From NCBI RefSeq assembly GCF_901709675.1, contig NC_051088.1, forward strand, positions 24,773,193-24,837,192: a DNA stretch of 64,000 nucleotides. Direction: 5' to 3'. Source of the DNA: Syngnathus acus (taxonomy: Eukaryota > Chordata > Actinopteri > Syngnathiformes > Syngnathidae). Of this stretch, positions 23,958 through 36,175 are shown one piece after another. Under the pieces are notes generated by a model. It made no database searches. It was given only the letters and a program-made list of their open reading frames with translations, and was not told where the DNA came from. Position 1 is the stretch's first letter; each line of letters begins with the position of its first letter. Position numbers and translations under genes: made by a program.

Positions 23958-26315
23958 TTCAGCTGAAGACATTTGGCCTTTTTACATTTGCTTTAAATGC
24001 AATTACATACCTCCAAGATGTTCCTAAATCATTTTTCAGGAGTGTGTGATATCCATAAACATGTTAGACTAAGAACTGAAACGGTTTAGTTATTTATTTT
24101 TTTTACGTCAGTGTTGCTCAGTGTTTAAATGATCTTCGTATGTTTTCATTCTACAGTTTGCCAGCACTGCAAAGAAAATGAAAAATGATCCCCATGTCAC
24201 AGAAGTTTCAGATGACGGTGCGCTTCTCAAAAGATATCGCACCGAAATTGTCGACCTCAAGAGACGACTTCAGGAGGCATGACTTTTTTTTTTTTATGAT
24301 TTATTTTATTCCCCCTCCCTGTTCCTCAATCCCCACGGATCGCATATCCGAATCATTTTCTGTATTGACCAAATGACTCCCATGCTGCAGGTTTCCTCCA
24401 GAACACAGACCACGGCAACAGAGAAACAGGTGCTCTCTCAACTTCTCCAAGAAAAACATCAACTTCAAGTGGAGCAAGAGGACAGAATAAGAAACCTCAC
24501 CAAACTTCTGGTCACAAGCAACAACCTGACTTGTCAACAAAAGGTCACTAAGAATGAAAATAAGAAAATCCTCCCCTTCATTGCTGTCCTAACCCTTCCG
24601 ATTATTGGTTTTCAGGTGCCCAAACGTCGGGTTACGTGGGGAGGGAAAATGCTACGCTTGGCCCGGCCGTCTCCCAGCGAAGACTGTCTGTCAGACCGTA
24701 GCTTTGCTGCGTCTGTCAGTCGAAAGAGGAAAATTCATTCCTCCTCTGTGATGGAGCAGATCGAAGGTAAGGACAAGAACCACTTAGTCATGCATGTTCG
24801 TTGTTTGTACTGCAAGATTGATAGTGACATTCATAATTTGGGATGTTAACAGATGAAGACTTTGATGGTGACTGGGAGATTCCTGGTGAGTCGTCAGATG
24901 ACACAAGCCAATGTCAAGACTTGATGACTTTCCAGAGCATGGCTAGCAGGTACTTGTGCAATTCTAATGATCCTGTCATGAGTTTTGTGGTCTATTCATT
25001 TTCTTGGTGACCGTTTTAGGGCAGCTGAAAGAGTGGCAGAGCTGGAAGTTGAACTTCAAACAGTCTGCCAGCAAAATCAGCAAGCCCACGATCAAATTGC
25101 GGCAATGGAGCAGAAGGCAGCCGAAGTTGACCTCAAGCTCCAGAGCGAAAGGCAGCAGAAATCCCAGGCCGTCGACAAAGTCCAGTTGCTGGAGCTCCAC
25201 GTGACGGAGCTAAAATTACAACTTGAGGAACAGCAGTTGAACTCTGGTCAACAAGTGCGTCGTGAACTGAATTCATAGTCTCTTGTCCGCCGTGCTTCCT
25301 TTATTTTACCTCATTTTTATTTCTTGCCCTAGCTGGAAGACTATCAGCGTTATGAGAGTCTAGCCACTGAAATCGTAAATGTGATTTTCAATTCTACTGT
25401 TGGGAAAGGAAACAGTTTGGCACTGCATAAACAGCCATGTCTGCATGAAAAATAATAAACCATGACCTAATGAGTTCTCGTTGTTTGAATGTGTTTCTAG
25501 GATATGCTGGCATCGGAGCGAGATCATCTCAAGCAGGCGCTGGACCTTGCCCTGGAGCGGACTCGAACACTGGAGATGGAGAATACTGCACTATCACAGG
25601 AGCTTGAGGAAAAAATGGAATTGCAGGAATTCGTCTCTCTTGAGGAGAAGCTGAGAAAAGAACAGGAGGTATAAAAAAATAAATAAAGCAATTGGCTGCC
25701 CTGTTTCACTACCTGTGCGGATGGATGGATTGCTTTGTAAATATATGTTGACATTTGGCCATTGTTTGTGATCTCACAGTGCGAGTTGGAAAATACAATT
25801 TGCTCATTGAAGGAAGCTATGGAATCCCGAGAACTTCAGTACTTGGAACTTCAGGTGAGGAGGCTTTTTTTTCCAGCTAAATAGGACTAAAATGTATGCA
25901 AAGTAATTTCAACTGTTCAATTTGATTTATAAAAAAAAAAAAAGTACTTTTATTGCTATACACTTAAGTCCTGGCAGCGCATAAATAAAATCAAATGTTT
26001 TTCTTTTCTTTTTAAAAGACAAATTTGGAGACCGTCTCTGAAGAGCTGAGGAAGAAAACTAAAATTGCTGATGATCTTCAGAATATGGTATGGAGTACTT
26101 CTATCTAGTCATAGTTCACATTTGTAGGTAATATTAGCTAAACTGAGAAGTAGAAAATAACAGACAAGGTAATGCCGAATGTTTTTACACCTTTTTTTTC
26201 TTTGTCTAAAGTGTCTTTCTTGTATTGCCATAATTAAACATTGCCAACGTAGCTACAGCTGTTTATATAAAAAAAAAAAAAAAAATGTAACTGCAAGCAG
26301 TAATTTATCCGGATT

Positions 26316-26353
<38 letters not shown>

Positions 26354-29300
26354 CTAGTAGCTCACCTTTACACATCTACACTGCTGCACTTTGTACTTTA
26401 TAATTATCTTATTTCATATTTTTATATAGAAGGTCACTTTTCTTTTTAACCAGCCGAAATACCTCTACATTGCTGAAAGCCGTATGCAACGAAATTTCGT
26501 TTTGTACACACCTGGTGTTGACAAAATGACAATAAAGTTCTGTCTAAGTCTACAAAGGGATGTTTTGTTTCCTTCTTTTAGTGTGGTAAAGATTTGTCCA
26601 AAGAAGTGGCAAAGCTTCAGCTTTCTCTCGATGACTCTGAGGCCCTCGGCAGAGAGACAAAGAAAGAATGGGCAGTTCTGCGCAGCGAAAACATTGCCTT
26701 GCAAGAGTTGAAGGTAACAAAAATAGGCAAAGGAGGTTGAACTTGAATTCATCAGCACCAATCCCCCTGGAAATAGATTGTTGTTCGTGAGCCCACTCTT
26801 CCTGTCGTCCTCATCTTCTCTTCAGATGACCCTGACTGACAGCCATGAAAAGATGGAAGCTGAAGTCACCAGCCTGAGTCTTCAACTTCAGGCCGAAAAA
26901 TCACAATTCAAGAAGATGCAGGCGGATCTCCAGAAAGAGCTCAACGTAGTGTTTAACGAGAACATGAAGCTAACCAGTTTACTTGATGGCAAAGTCCCCA
27001 GAAGTAGGTTTTTAAAAGATGGGCCCTACTAATCCCGACGGCGGCGGATTTTCAGGTTGATGGCAATGTTTTCCGTACGCAGATATGATGGAGAGCGTGG
27101 AACTTGAAAGAACAGTGACCGACCTGAAAAAGGAGCTTGCGGCATCTCAAGAAGCTGAGGGTGTCCTGAGAGCTCAAGTGGAGGAAATCCAGTCTCTTCA
27201 GGCTCCCACATTTGAAGCCAACAACCCAGAGAAACCGGTTTGTTTATGAACCAAACTTCAATACAGTTTTAAATGGATTATTTGGTGGCCCGCAAAGGTA
27301 GTCCATACAGGTGCTTCAAAACCTTGTTGTCTCATGTGCAGAATTCTTCTCAAGAGTTGGAGGAGCTAGAATCCGTTGTGGCGACTCTCAGAGCGGAGCG
27401 AGACCAGGTCCAGATGGATCTGCAAGAAAATATCGATATGGTCAGCTTTCGCCATCTTAATATCTTTTTGGGTGTGTCCAAGGCCAAAGCCTCATTGCTC
27501 GTTCCATGCGTCAAAACAGATGATCGAGCTTCAGGAGGAGCTCAGGACGGAACTCGGGGAAAAAGTTGTTCTGAAAGAACGGATCAAGCAGCTGGAAGAG
27601 TCACAAACAGACAACTTGGAAAAGCCTTTGGATGACTTGGCTGCAGAGCTTGAGACGTTGCAAGCACAAGTAAGTTGAAGCCAAAGTTTGCCATATCTTA
27701 CAAAAGTCACATTGGATTCATATCAGTTTTGTGGTTTTCCATCACAAGATTGAGTTGGTGTATGTTGTAGCGTTGCAACCTCTAAAAAGAAGTTACTACT
27801 TTCCTATTCGTCTTTTTATTTTATGTTCTGTATGTAAATTGAGTCAGTTCTTGAAGTAGTACAGTCAGTTCAGATTTCAGCCTTGTCAGTCCCTTGGAAG
27901 TCTCCACAACCAGGCATGTTTTCTTCTCCCCGTTTCAGAAAGAACAACTTGAGGCGACTCTACAAGTTGTCAATGAGCAAAAGGACCAACTAGAGGGAGA
28001 GCGGCAGCAGTTTATTGATGGGGTGAGTGAAGGCTTTGCTTTTCCACATGGCAAAGTCCATTTTTGCAGATGATGAATTGATTTTGGTAAATACATTTTC
28101 TCTCTCTATATAACTGAATTGCTCCACTTTTTTTGGGGTCAAATATTAGGCTGCAGAGAATCAAAGCCTTCTACATTCCCTCCAATCTCAGCTTCAAGAG
28201 CAAGTTGAGAGAAATGATGACATTGAGCAATCGGCTGGAGAGAAACAAGCTCAGCTGCAGTATCAGGTTTGTTGAAAGCACCTTAAAAAATTGGACACAT
28301 TTTCATAAATACCCAAAACCTCCAGTTAATTGTTTCCTTTTTTTTTTTCTTTCTAGGTTGAAGAGTCTCAAACTCTTCTCCAGTCCCTTCAAGATGAGCT
28401 TGAAGCGCTGAAGCACAAGAACAATAATCTTGTCAAAGTCACTGAGGAGAAAGAGTTTGATTTCAAGCAAAGTGTAAGTTATGTCCTACCGATTTGTTTT
28501 CTATCCGCTGGTGCCTCTAAAATAAGCCTTCTTTTAAACAGATTAAGATTTTGAGCGAAGAGCTTGAAACCGCAAAAGCAAATGGGGGCGACCTGCGTTT
28601 CAACGAGGACACCGGACGTCAGACTTTGACCGAAGAGACTCGGGAGTTGCTGTCCAGAGTGACGTCTCTCACCGAGGAGAGGGATCAGCTGCTTGACACG
28701 GTGAAGCACCTGAGACAGGACAAGATGCAGCTCAGGACAGAACTGGAGGAAAATATGGAGATGGTAAGGGAATGTGCATATAGATCAATGTGGCTTAGTC
28801 ATAGTAATCCATCCATTTAGAATGTCATAGGACGACGCATTTCCGAAGCAGATGCATAACAAAACTGCAATTTTCAATATTCATGACGGCTTACAAACAG
28901 GAGCATGTCATTTTTTTTATGAATTGTGGGTCCACCCCAGTTGCCCCGTCCTTGTTCTTGGAGGTACAATTCAAATGTTGATCTGTTTTAGATGCAGTGT
29001 GGGTTGCAGCAACAGTTCAAGTCAGATCTGCCGTTGCTGAAAGAACTCGAAGCTCAACAGAATGCACAGGTAAGGTTCTGCTGACACTTGAATCTGGCCA
29101 ATTTGTGATCTACCAATTTACCAAACTGCCTTATTTTGTTTACGCAGCGAGTCACTGAAAAAGTTGTCTATTCTTTCTGGAACATCTTAAGATGGTGCCA
29201 AAACAGCTGCTTAATCGGAAACGATGAATACGTTCAATTAAAAAAAAAAATTAAAGTACATCACTAACTTGCTATTCCCGTTTTGGATTAATGTCCTATT

Positions 29301-32300
29301 GAAGGTGCGGAATTTATTGTCAAGGTGGTAGGTTTGCCTTTTAATCTAATGCACGTTTACGATAATTCATTAAGGAGTAAGTGGGCCTCTTGAAAACCGT
29401 ACTCCAGTGTTATCATGATAAGGAATCTTGTCTGTATGCTCTACAAAAACATTACCTTTGCAAAAATGCTCTGTATATGGTTTTATATCAGAACACTGTT
29501 CATGTTGGGGATTTTCAGACTGCTGAGACTCAAGCAGAGCTCACAATGGCAGAAGAGAAGATCCGACGTCTACAGGAAGAGATCGGCCTGTTAATGAATG
29601 AAAACAAATGCCAAGAACTTCAAAATCAGGCAAGAACTAACAATTTTTTTTTTTTTTTTTTTATATGGCCATGGATTTCTTTCTAAATAGATTTTAGCTC
29701 TTGTGTGCACAGTCATGGTCATTCCAGTTAAGTCTCACATCCTCACAGGTTCAGAGGCTGTCTGAGGAGCTTGAGTGTGCCATCGCAGAGCGAACCAGCC
29801 TCCAATCTGAGATGGAGAAGCTGCTTTGTCAAGTGACTTCTCTCGGTGAAGAGCGACATCAGCTGCATGAGCAACTGGAGGCACTGGGACAGGAAACAAG
29901 CCAGCTCAGAGCACAGCTGCAGGACAAGGTGAGCACAGCACAGTTGTGTCGAATTGTAATTCCAGGCCAGTGGCTTGACTAAATGATATTCAAATGATCG
30001 TTGAAGGTCTCCACAATGCAAGAGAGCGAGAACAAGCACAAGCAGTCCAGGTTGCTGCAGCAGGCCGAGGCCAGAAAATTGGAGAGCGACCTTCGACAAG
30101 AGGTGGAGATGCACGTCAAAGCTCCATTGTGACAGAGCACAAAGAATAAAGGATTTTTGCATCTTTTCTCACAAATACTTTAGGTGCAGCAGCTGGAGGA
30201 GCAGCTCAAAACCGTCAAGGGAAACCAAACGGTGGTTCAAACTGAGCAGGTTTCTTTTTTCCACTTTTAGTTCTGCAATGTAAATGTCAATCGGTCCAAA
30301 AGAAACTATTTATTGTTGCCATGGCCCAGAAAAGAGTCAATGTGCACTTTTTTTGAACATAGCTCTTCTGTTGCTTTTCTTCCCCTTTTCAGTTGCTGGC
30401 AGAAGCAAACGCAACCGTGGCCATACTCACTGAGAAGCTTCAAAGTTGCGAGCAGGACTCTACAGCCTCCAAGGTGACGGCACAAGCCAGGCTGCGCGAC
30501 TTAACCTCGCAACTTGAGGTAAATGCATCGGGGAGGAAATCATTTTGGCTTTTGTTTTGACATCACAAGGATTGTCCAATCATGGTTATGCCATTTACAG
30601 GAGTTATTTGGACGCCTGGAGGAATTTATACAAAAAAACGGCCAGCTTCAACCCGCATTCGAAGGAGACAGCCTAAGGGCGGACATTTTTGTGACTAACG
30701 AGGAGTACAACTCCTTTCCTCAAGCCACGCGGAAAGTCGCCAACGTGGTCTACAGGCTGGGAGCCCAGAATCTTAGCACGCTCCAGTTTATGCTTGTAAA
30801 TAGCCAACTATTCCTTCCATGTGATCATTTCGCTAAGTCCACGCAGGATTTATGAAATTCTCATCCCCCCCCCAGGATGCCCTTCTGGTAGAGGCCAAAG
30901 AATTCAAGAGGATTTTCCGGGAGTCGATCCAAATTGATGCGACCATCTTTGAGGAGTGGCACTTGCAGGATGTGTTGCGCTGCAAAGCCGACTCTCATCC
31001 AGACCTGGACTCTTCCTCAGAGCAGACTCGCAGATTGGCTGAACTCATCGACAAAAGACAGTTCTACGTGCAGGCGAGTTTTATTTTTCTTGCTGCAGAT
31101 TTACAAATTCACAGACAGTGTTCCCAATAATAATTTAGAATGGGGAACTAGTTGGTAATTTTTTATTTATTTATTTTTTTTCAAGCATTTTTAACATCAA
31201 TGTTCCAAGTCCAACATAAGATTTCTTTTTTTTAATTGCAGTTTAATTTTATTAATAGGCAATTCCGCATTTGATCTTTGATGCTTTTAAAAATGACAAA
31301 CATGCCTTGTTTTACAGAAAGTGGGCCACATTTTGGAGATCCTCGATGCAGGCTTGGATTCTTACCACCATGAAGTTTCTGCTGAGGGCAGAGAGAGGGC
31401 AAGGTTCTCAGGGCTGATGCAGGAGGAGCACACCAGACAACCTTTAGATGCCGGTAGGATGCACGGCCTCTTTAGCGCTGAGGCCGCCAGCAGGTGTGCG
31501 GTGCTGCAAAGCAGGAAAATGCTTTTGCGGGTAAGTTTTATGCTCTCATTTTCCTCACCTAACTCTGGGGAAAGTACTCACTCCACGTCTCTCTGAACCC
31601 CCTGCAGAGCATCTTTACCGAACGCGATGTTCAATATCAGGAATTGCGGCAGGTGACGGCGCGGGCTCAGTCCCAGTTGCATGAAGAAAAAAGCAAGCGT
31701 GTCGCTCTGCGACAGAAGCTGGAGGAGATTCCAGAGCTGACTTTGCTCTGCAACAACCAAGAATTTAGTAGTCGACTCCAGCAATCTGAGGAGAAAGTCA
31801 AAGTAAGTCTTAGTATCATTTTAGATTGATAACTGAGAAGGGCTTCAATCAGTCATAATGTTCTCCGTTTATTTGAAGCACTTCATGTATGTATACATTC
31901 TCAACTTTGGTGAAGTGTAAATGGACATGTTTTCTTTCTCAGGCTTTATGTCTCAAGAACAAGGAGCTTGAAGAGACTCAACAAAAAAACAACACTTGCT
32001 TCTCTGGCTACAAGACGACCATTCAGCAACTCGAGACGGAACTTGAGGAGAATCGGGGCAAGGTTGAAGAACTGAAGAACGACGTGGAAATCCTGAAAAG
32101 CCGATTGCACGAATCTGAGGTTGGTTCCAACAACGCCACGGAAAAACTACGAGGAGCCATCGGGAATGTCATTTGGGATTACCGGAATGAAATGCTTCAG
32201 ACTTTTCACGACTCCCAACTGAAATGCTCTTGTCTGATAGGAACGTGCATTGCCTTCAGTTGCCGAGCTGCAGAAAGCCCAAGCGCAGTTGTACATGAAG

Positions 32301-34337
32301 ACAATGGAGTTGAGCGTTGCTTCCGATAAACACCAACAAGAGTAAGGAAGGACCGGCCACCACCGGTACTGTACCGTCTTTTCGTCCCGCTCTTCACATT
32401 CTGCCCCCGATTATCTTTCAGGATCCAGAGGATGACCGCTGCCTTGCAAATGAAGGAAGAGTCGGTGAGGAAACTGAAGGAATCGCTAAGGGTGTTGCAG
32501 CAGCAAGGAGCCGATCCAGGTAAAACCAAAATAAATCTTCAATTCTAATCCCAAATATAGTAGCACAGTTTGCCCAAGTCTTCCAAAATGAGGCGTATTT
32601 TTTGGAAGCCACTGACAAATGGAAAATTTAAAAAAAAAAAGCTGCTTTTAGTCGTTTAAAATGAAACTGAAAATAAAATTGCATTCAAATTTCAATATCA
32701 AAGCAATACACTCAAAGTACTCTTTAAGGTTAAAAAAAAAAGAAGCTTTGACCAAATGTATTTTGAATATTCTGTCAATGTTATCAATCAATATTTTATT
32801 TTGCATTTAAGTATATTTTAAAACAATTTATCCATGATTATTGTTGAGTCACTTATCGATTAGCGGAAAATCATTTTCTACCTCACGTGTTTCTTGAAAT
32901 GCTTCTTTAGTCCTGAAGGGTGAAGAGCTTTGTGACCGTTTCCTGAACCCGCGGGGTGTGGTGATCAAGAGCAGCGCTATGCTCCAAAACAGCAAACTGG
33001 AGGAGGAAGTCAAACAGCTTCACGTTAAAATCTCACAGCTTGAAAGGTAAGACAAACGCACAGACGCCGGCCGCTTGCTTCGCCTCGGGTTTCCCTCTTG
33101 ACGTGTTTGTGTTCCGCCTCAGCGTGATTTCCAGTCAGCAGGCGGACGTTAGCAAATGGAAGAACAGAGCGCTCAAGATAAAGTCAATGGTCAAAGCGGA
33201 CATCAAGCCTTTGCCGCCGAGCACTCCCACCAAACGTGGACTACCCATGTGCCCGGACCTCCTCCCTCAGTCACCAAAGAAGTTGCTACTTGCGTCCCAC
33301 ATGGTCCCGGATTCCCCCGTCAGGCAGTTGGATGCACCACACATCCCGCTGCTCAACTCTCCGAAAAGCCGATTTTTCGACCAAGACTCAGACACGGATC
33401 TGCTTTACAGAACATTTCCCAGAAAGTTCTTTGATAACTCCACCCTTGGACTCAGCGCAGGTAAACCGCCATGAACAAATCTTAGCTCGCACTTCAGCTG
33501 CAATTTAAGGCTGTTTATTATCTCTGTCAGAGGTTGCCCATGTTCCCGTCGAAACGGATGCACAGACCGGTCAGTAACTGCCGTCGGTCGGTCACATTGC
33601 CGATGTTAGCATTTTGGCACTTAGTGCTTAGTTAGAAGGTGCCAATTTTCATTTGACTGCACTGACACACTGAAGTGGGTCTTCCTTTTTGGGTGACTTT
33701 ACATTTCTCCACAGGCGTCACTTGGCGATTTTTATTTTATTTATCTTATCGCTGGCATTGGGCAGAAATCCTCGTATCTCCAAAACCGTCATTTTTCAGG
33801 AGATGCGTGTTCAACCATTAACGTGGCATTGGCAAAGAGAGCAAGCCATTTTCAACACTTGGTCAAATATTTGTACAAAGTATACATTTGTGCAACAAAA
33901 TATTGCATTTACCAAATTGATTCAACATATGATGAAGAGGTTTCAGCCCAACGCCAGCAATGTTGTTAATAGCACAGGTGTCAAACTCGAGGACCGTGGG
34001 CCGCATTATTTTATGTGGCCCGTGACAACAAATCATGTCTGTCAACTAAAATCTCGACCAAAATGTTTGTTGAAATATAAAGTATGCAATCTATCGGTCT
34101 TGAATGCTTTTCTGAAAGGCAAAGTAATTGATCAGTTGTAAAACAAACACACTGGGGGATGTTTTAAGCACAAATGGACGAGTCTTTGAAAAGTGGTGTA
34201 TTTCCACCAGCACTTTGGGGGTTACTTCCTGAACACCAGTTATTCATAAGTGTTTTTTTCCCCTTGTTTTTGCAGATGCCACCTCGGATGCGTGTGCCTC
34301 TCAATCGGCGGACGCCCCAGATTGTATCACGCAGTGA
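20879..34337 (+). CDS. cenpe: CENP-E, kinetochore kinesin-7, 46 coding exons
   Basis: Plus-end-directed motor that carries chromosomes to the metaphase plate and takes part in the spindle checkpoint. Motor domain about residues 6-330: [16 protein letters not shown]-loop GQTSSGKT (93-100, exon 22093-22211); switch I NERSSRSH (204-211); switch II DLAGSE (245-250); [20 protein letters not shown]; neck FASTAKKMK. Then comes a long coiled coil (24391-33046), with DGKVPR and LVTSNNLT matching human. The tail has [12 protein letters not shown] and [10 protein letters not shown] (human RYFDNSSLGL) and ends DAPDCITQ: the last four residues form a CaaX box like human CKTQ, the farnesylation site. Principal exons include 20879-20934, 21588-21700, 22093-22211, 23632-23770, 24391-24543, 25020-25254, 28542-28763, 30601-30795, 31318-31530, 33123-33460, 33531-33569 and 34276-34337. 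The 46 exons sum to 5775 bases, exactly in frame, 1924 residues; human is about 2700. Three introns use GC donors. Confidence 0.95.
23918..23956. repeat. Poly(T) tract, 39 bases, in a cenpe intron
   Basis: Uninterrupted T run between the exon ending at 23770 and the exon starting at 24157. Similar tracts occur at 22254-22278 and 26318-26353 in other cenpe introns. Confidence 0.85.
33976..34080. repeat. hAT-type repeat fragment in the last cenpe intron
   Basis: cacaggtgtcaaactcgagg, then gtgggccgcattat and atgtggcccgtgac, resemble the abundant vertebrate hAT-derived repeats that begin caggtgtcaaactc. Only one end is recognisable. The rest of the intron 33570-34275 shows nothing clear. Confidence 0.45.
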
Positions 34338-34382
34338 ACGCAACATTTTTCTTGTTTCCTTTTTTAAATAGCTATTTTTATA

Positions 34383-34388
34383 ATTAAA
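34383..34388 (+). terminator. cenpe: Probable cenpe poly(A) signal
   Basis: ATTAAA lies 46 bases after the stop codon. A LINE 3' end begins about 35 bases further on, so the cenpe 3' UTR is probably very short. Confidence 0.55.
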
Positions 34389-34423
34389 GACATTTTTAAC
34401 AGACTGGTCTGTACAAGTAGTCA

Positions 34424-36175
34424 AGTTTATTTGTATCGCCCTAAATCACAAGCAGTCTCAAAGGGCTTCACATAGACAAAAATGGACAATTCTCAAAGCA
34501 TCCCCTGATCTTAAGCTCCCAAAAGGGCAAGGAAAAACCCCTGCCAGGGGAAAATGAGAAACCTTGAGAAGGGACCACAGATGGAAGGATCCCCCTTTCA
34601 GGATCACCAGGTTGTAATGGATGCAGAGAGGGCACAAATAATACATAATATGAAAATCAAAAAAGTGGATGTCCAAGTCAGAGCGAAGGGCTGCCGGAGG
34701 AGCCCTCTACTATCCTGGCTGTGGAGGTTGAGCTGCAGTTCCCCCAACCTGAATTGGCCCACAAGAATCCAGATAGCCGCTGTCAGCTTGGGTGCCACCT
34801 AACCACCTCCCCGGCCGGGGAGGTGGGGGAGAGAAAACAAACTCCGGCCGAATCTGCCACTACAGGTTAGTTAAAGGCCATATCATAGAAATGTGTCTTT
34901 AAACGTGTCTTAAATGTTTCTACTGAGGTAGCAGTTCTAATATCCATTGGTAGGGCATTCCAAAGCTCTGGAGCCCGAATAGAAAATGCTCTAGACCCTG
35001 CAGACATTTTCTTGGCCCTCGGTGTCTCTAAAAGAGTAGCGTTTTGCGAACGAAGGTTACGAGACGGAAGTCGACGAGATATGAAGGCGCTAAGCCATGC
35101 AGGGATTTATATGTTAATAGAAGAACCTTGAAGTCACATCTTAAATGGACCGGACTGTCTCAGTGGCATGATTAGCTCTAAAACCAGACTGAAAAGAGTC
35201 ATATCGATTATTGGCGACCATGTAATCAATAAGCTGCTGCGCTACTACTTTTTCAAGAAGTTTTGCTATGAATGGGAGGTTTGAAACTGGCCTATAATTA
35301 CTGAGACAGTCCGGGTCAAGATTTGGTCGCTTAAGTAACGGTTTAATGATAGCGGTTTTAAAGGCTGTCGGCACTATCCCAGAGGAGACAGACAGACAGA
35401 TCGATTATATTTAAGACGGACGGTCCTAAAATTTGAAATAATTCTTGAAGTAGTTTGGCTGGAAGAGGGTCGAGTAAACCTGTTTAGCCGCACTAACCAA
35501 TTGTGTAAGCCTTTCAAGGGACACGCTTTTAAAATTTGAGAGGGTTATTGCATGATCATCAGCGCTGGTAAACTGCGGTCTCGACCGAGCGATTGGAATG
35601 GTATTCTTGATCTCGTCCTTAATGGATTCAATCTTTTGAGCAAAAAATTTCATGAACTCGTCAGCTGAGTGGAAGGAACTATCGGGGCTCGGCTGGCGTA
35701 GAGTCAGCTTTGCCACTGTGTCAAAAAGGTGTTTAGGGTTGTTTTTATTGAGATTAATAACTTGCGAAAAATACCGCGTTTTTGCTAAAATAAGCGCATC
35801 TTTATATTTCAGGAGGCTGTCCTGCCATGCCTGATGGAAAACCTCAAGTTTGGTTAAACGCCATCTGCGCTCATGCTTTCTAGTAATTGCTTAAGCGTAC
35901 GCGTTTCATCTGTGAACCACGGAGTAGGCAATCTACGGCGAGTTTTCACGACGCCACAGAGTCAATGGCATTTAACAATGTCGCATTGAATTCATTTGTA
36001 AGATTATCAATAGAGCCGATGTATGCGGGAAATATGGCGGTTGCCGGCGACAGTAACGCAGATAGCGCAGTTGCAGTCATGGAGTTAAAATTACGGCTCC
36101 TATAATTCTGATTGCTCTCTTGTCTTTGAAAAGGAACTAAAATTTCGAATTTTTTTATAATCTTAAACGTCCCGC
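34424..36175 (-). mobile_element. L2-like non-LTR retrotransposon, 5'-truncated and internally deleted
   Basis: Read on the minus strand. The 5' part (35716-35426) is the linker before the reverse transcriptase (SADEFMKFFAQKIESIKDEI). At 35374-35141 is the start of the RT domain (NYRPVSNLPFIAKLLEKVVA, then YDSFQSGFRANHATET). From about 35138 the frame jumps to the C-terminal end of such ORFs (FKVLLLTYKSLHGLAPSYL, later RAPELWNALP). The RT core with the FADD catalytic motif has been lost at this junction. The 3' end on the plus strand reads agtcaagtttatttgtatcg, then aaatcacaagcagtctcaaa, the usual tail of this fish LINE. The 5' limit near 36175 is approximate. Confidence 0.8.

Noticed and set aside
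32120-32240. Reading through after 32119 of cenpe as a longer exon, since the frame stays open
   Set aside because: The good donor GAG|gttggt and the acceptor at 32240 restore the coiled-coil frame; read-through loses it.
20879-34337. Microtubule-related neighbours plekhm2, cenpe and fign as a functional cluster
   Set aside because: Their human orthologues lie on different chromosomes (1, 4 and 2), so adjacency is likely chance.
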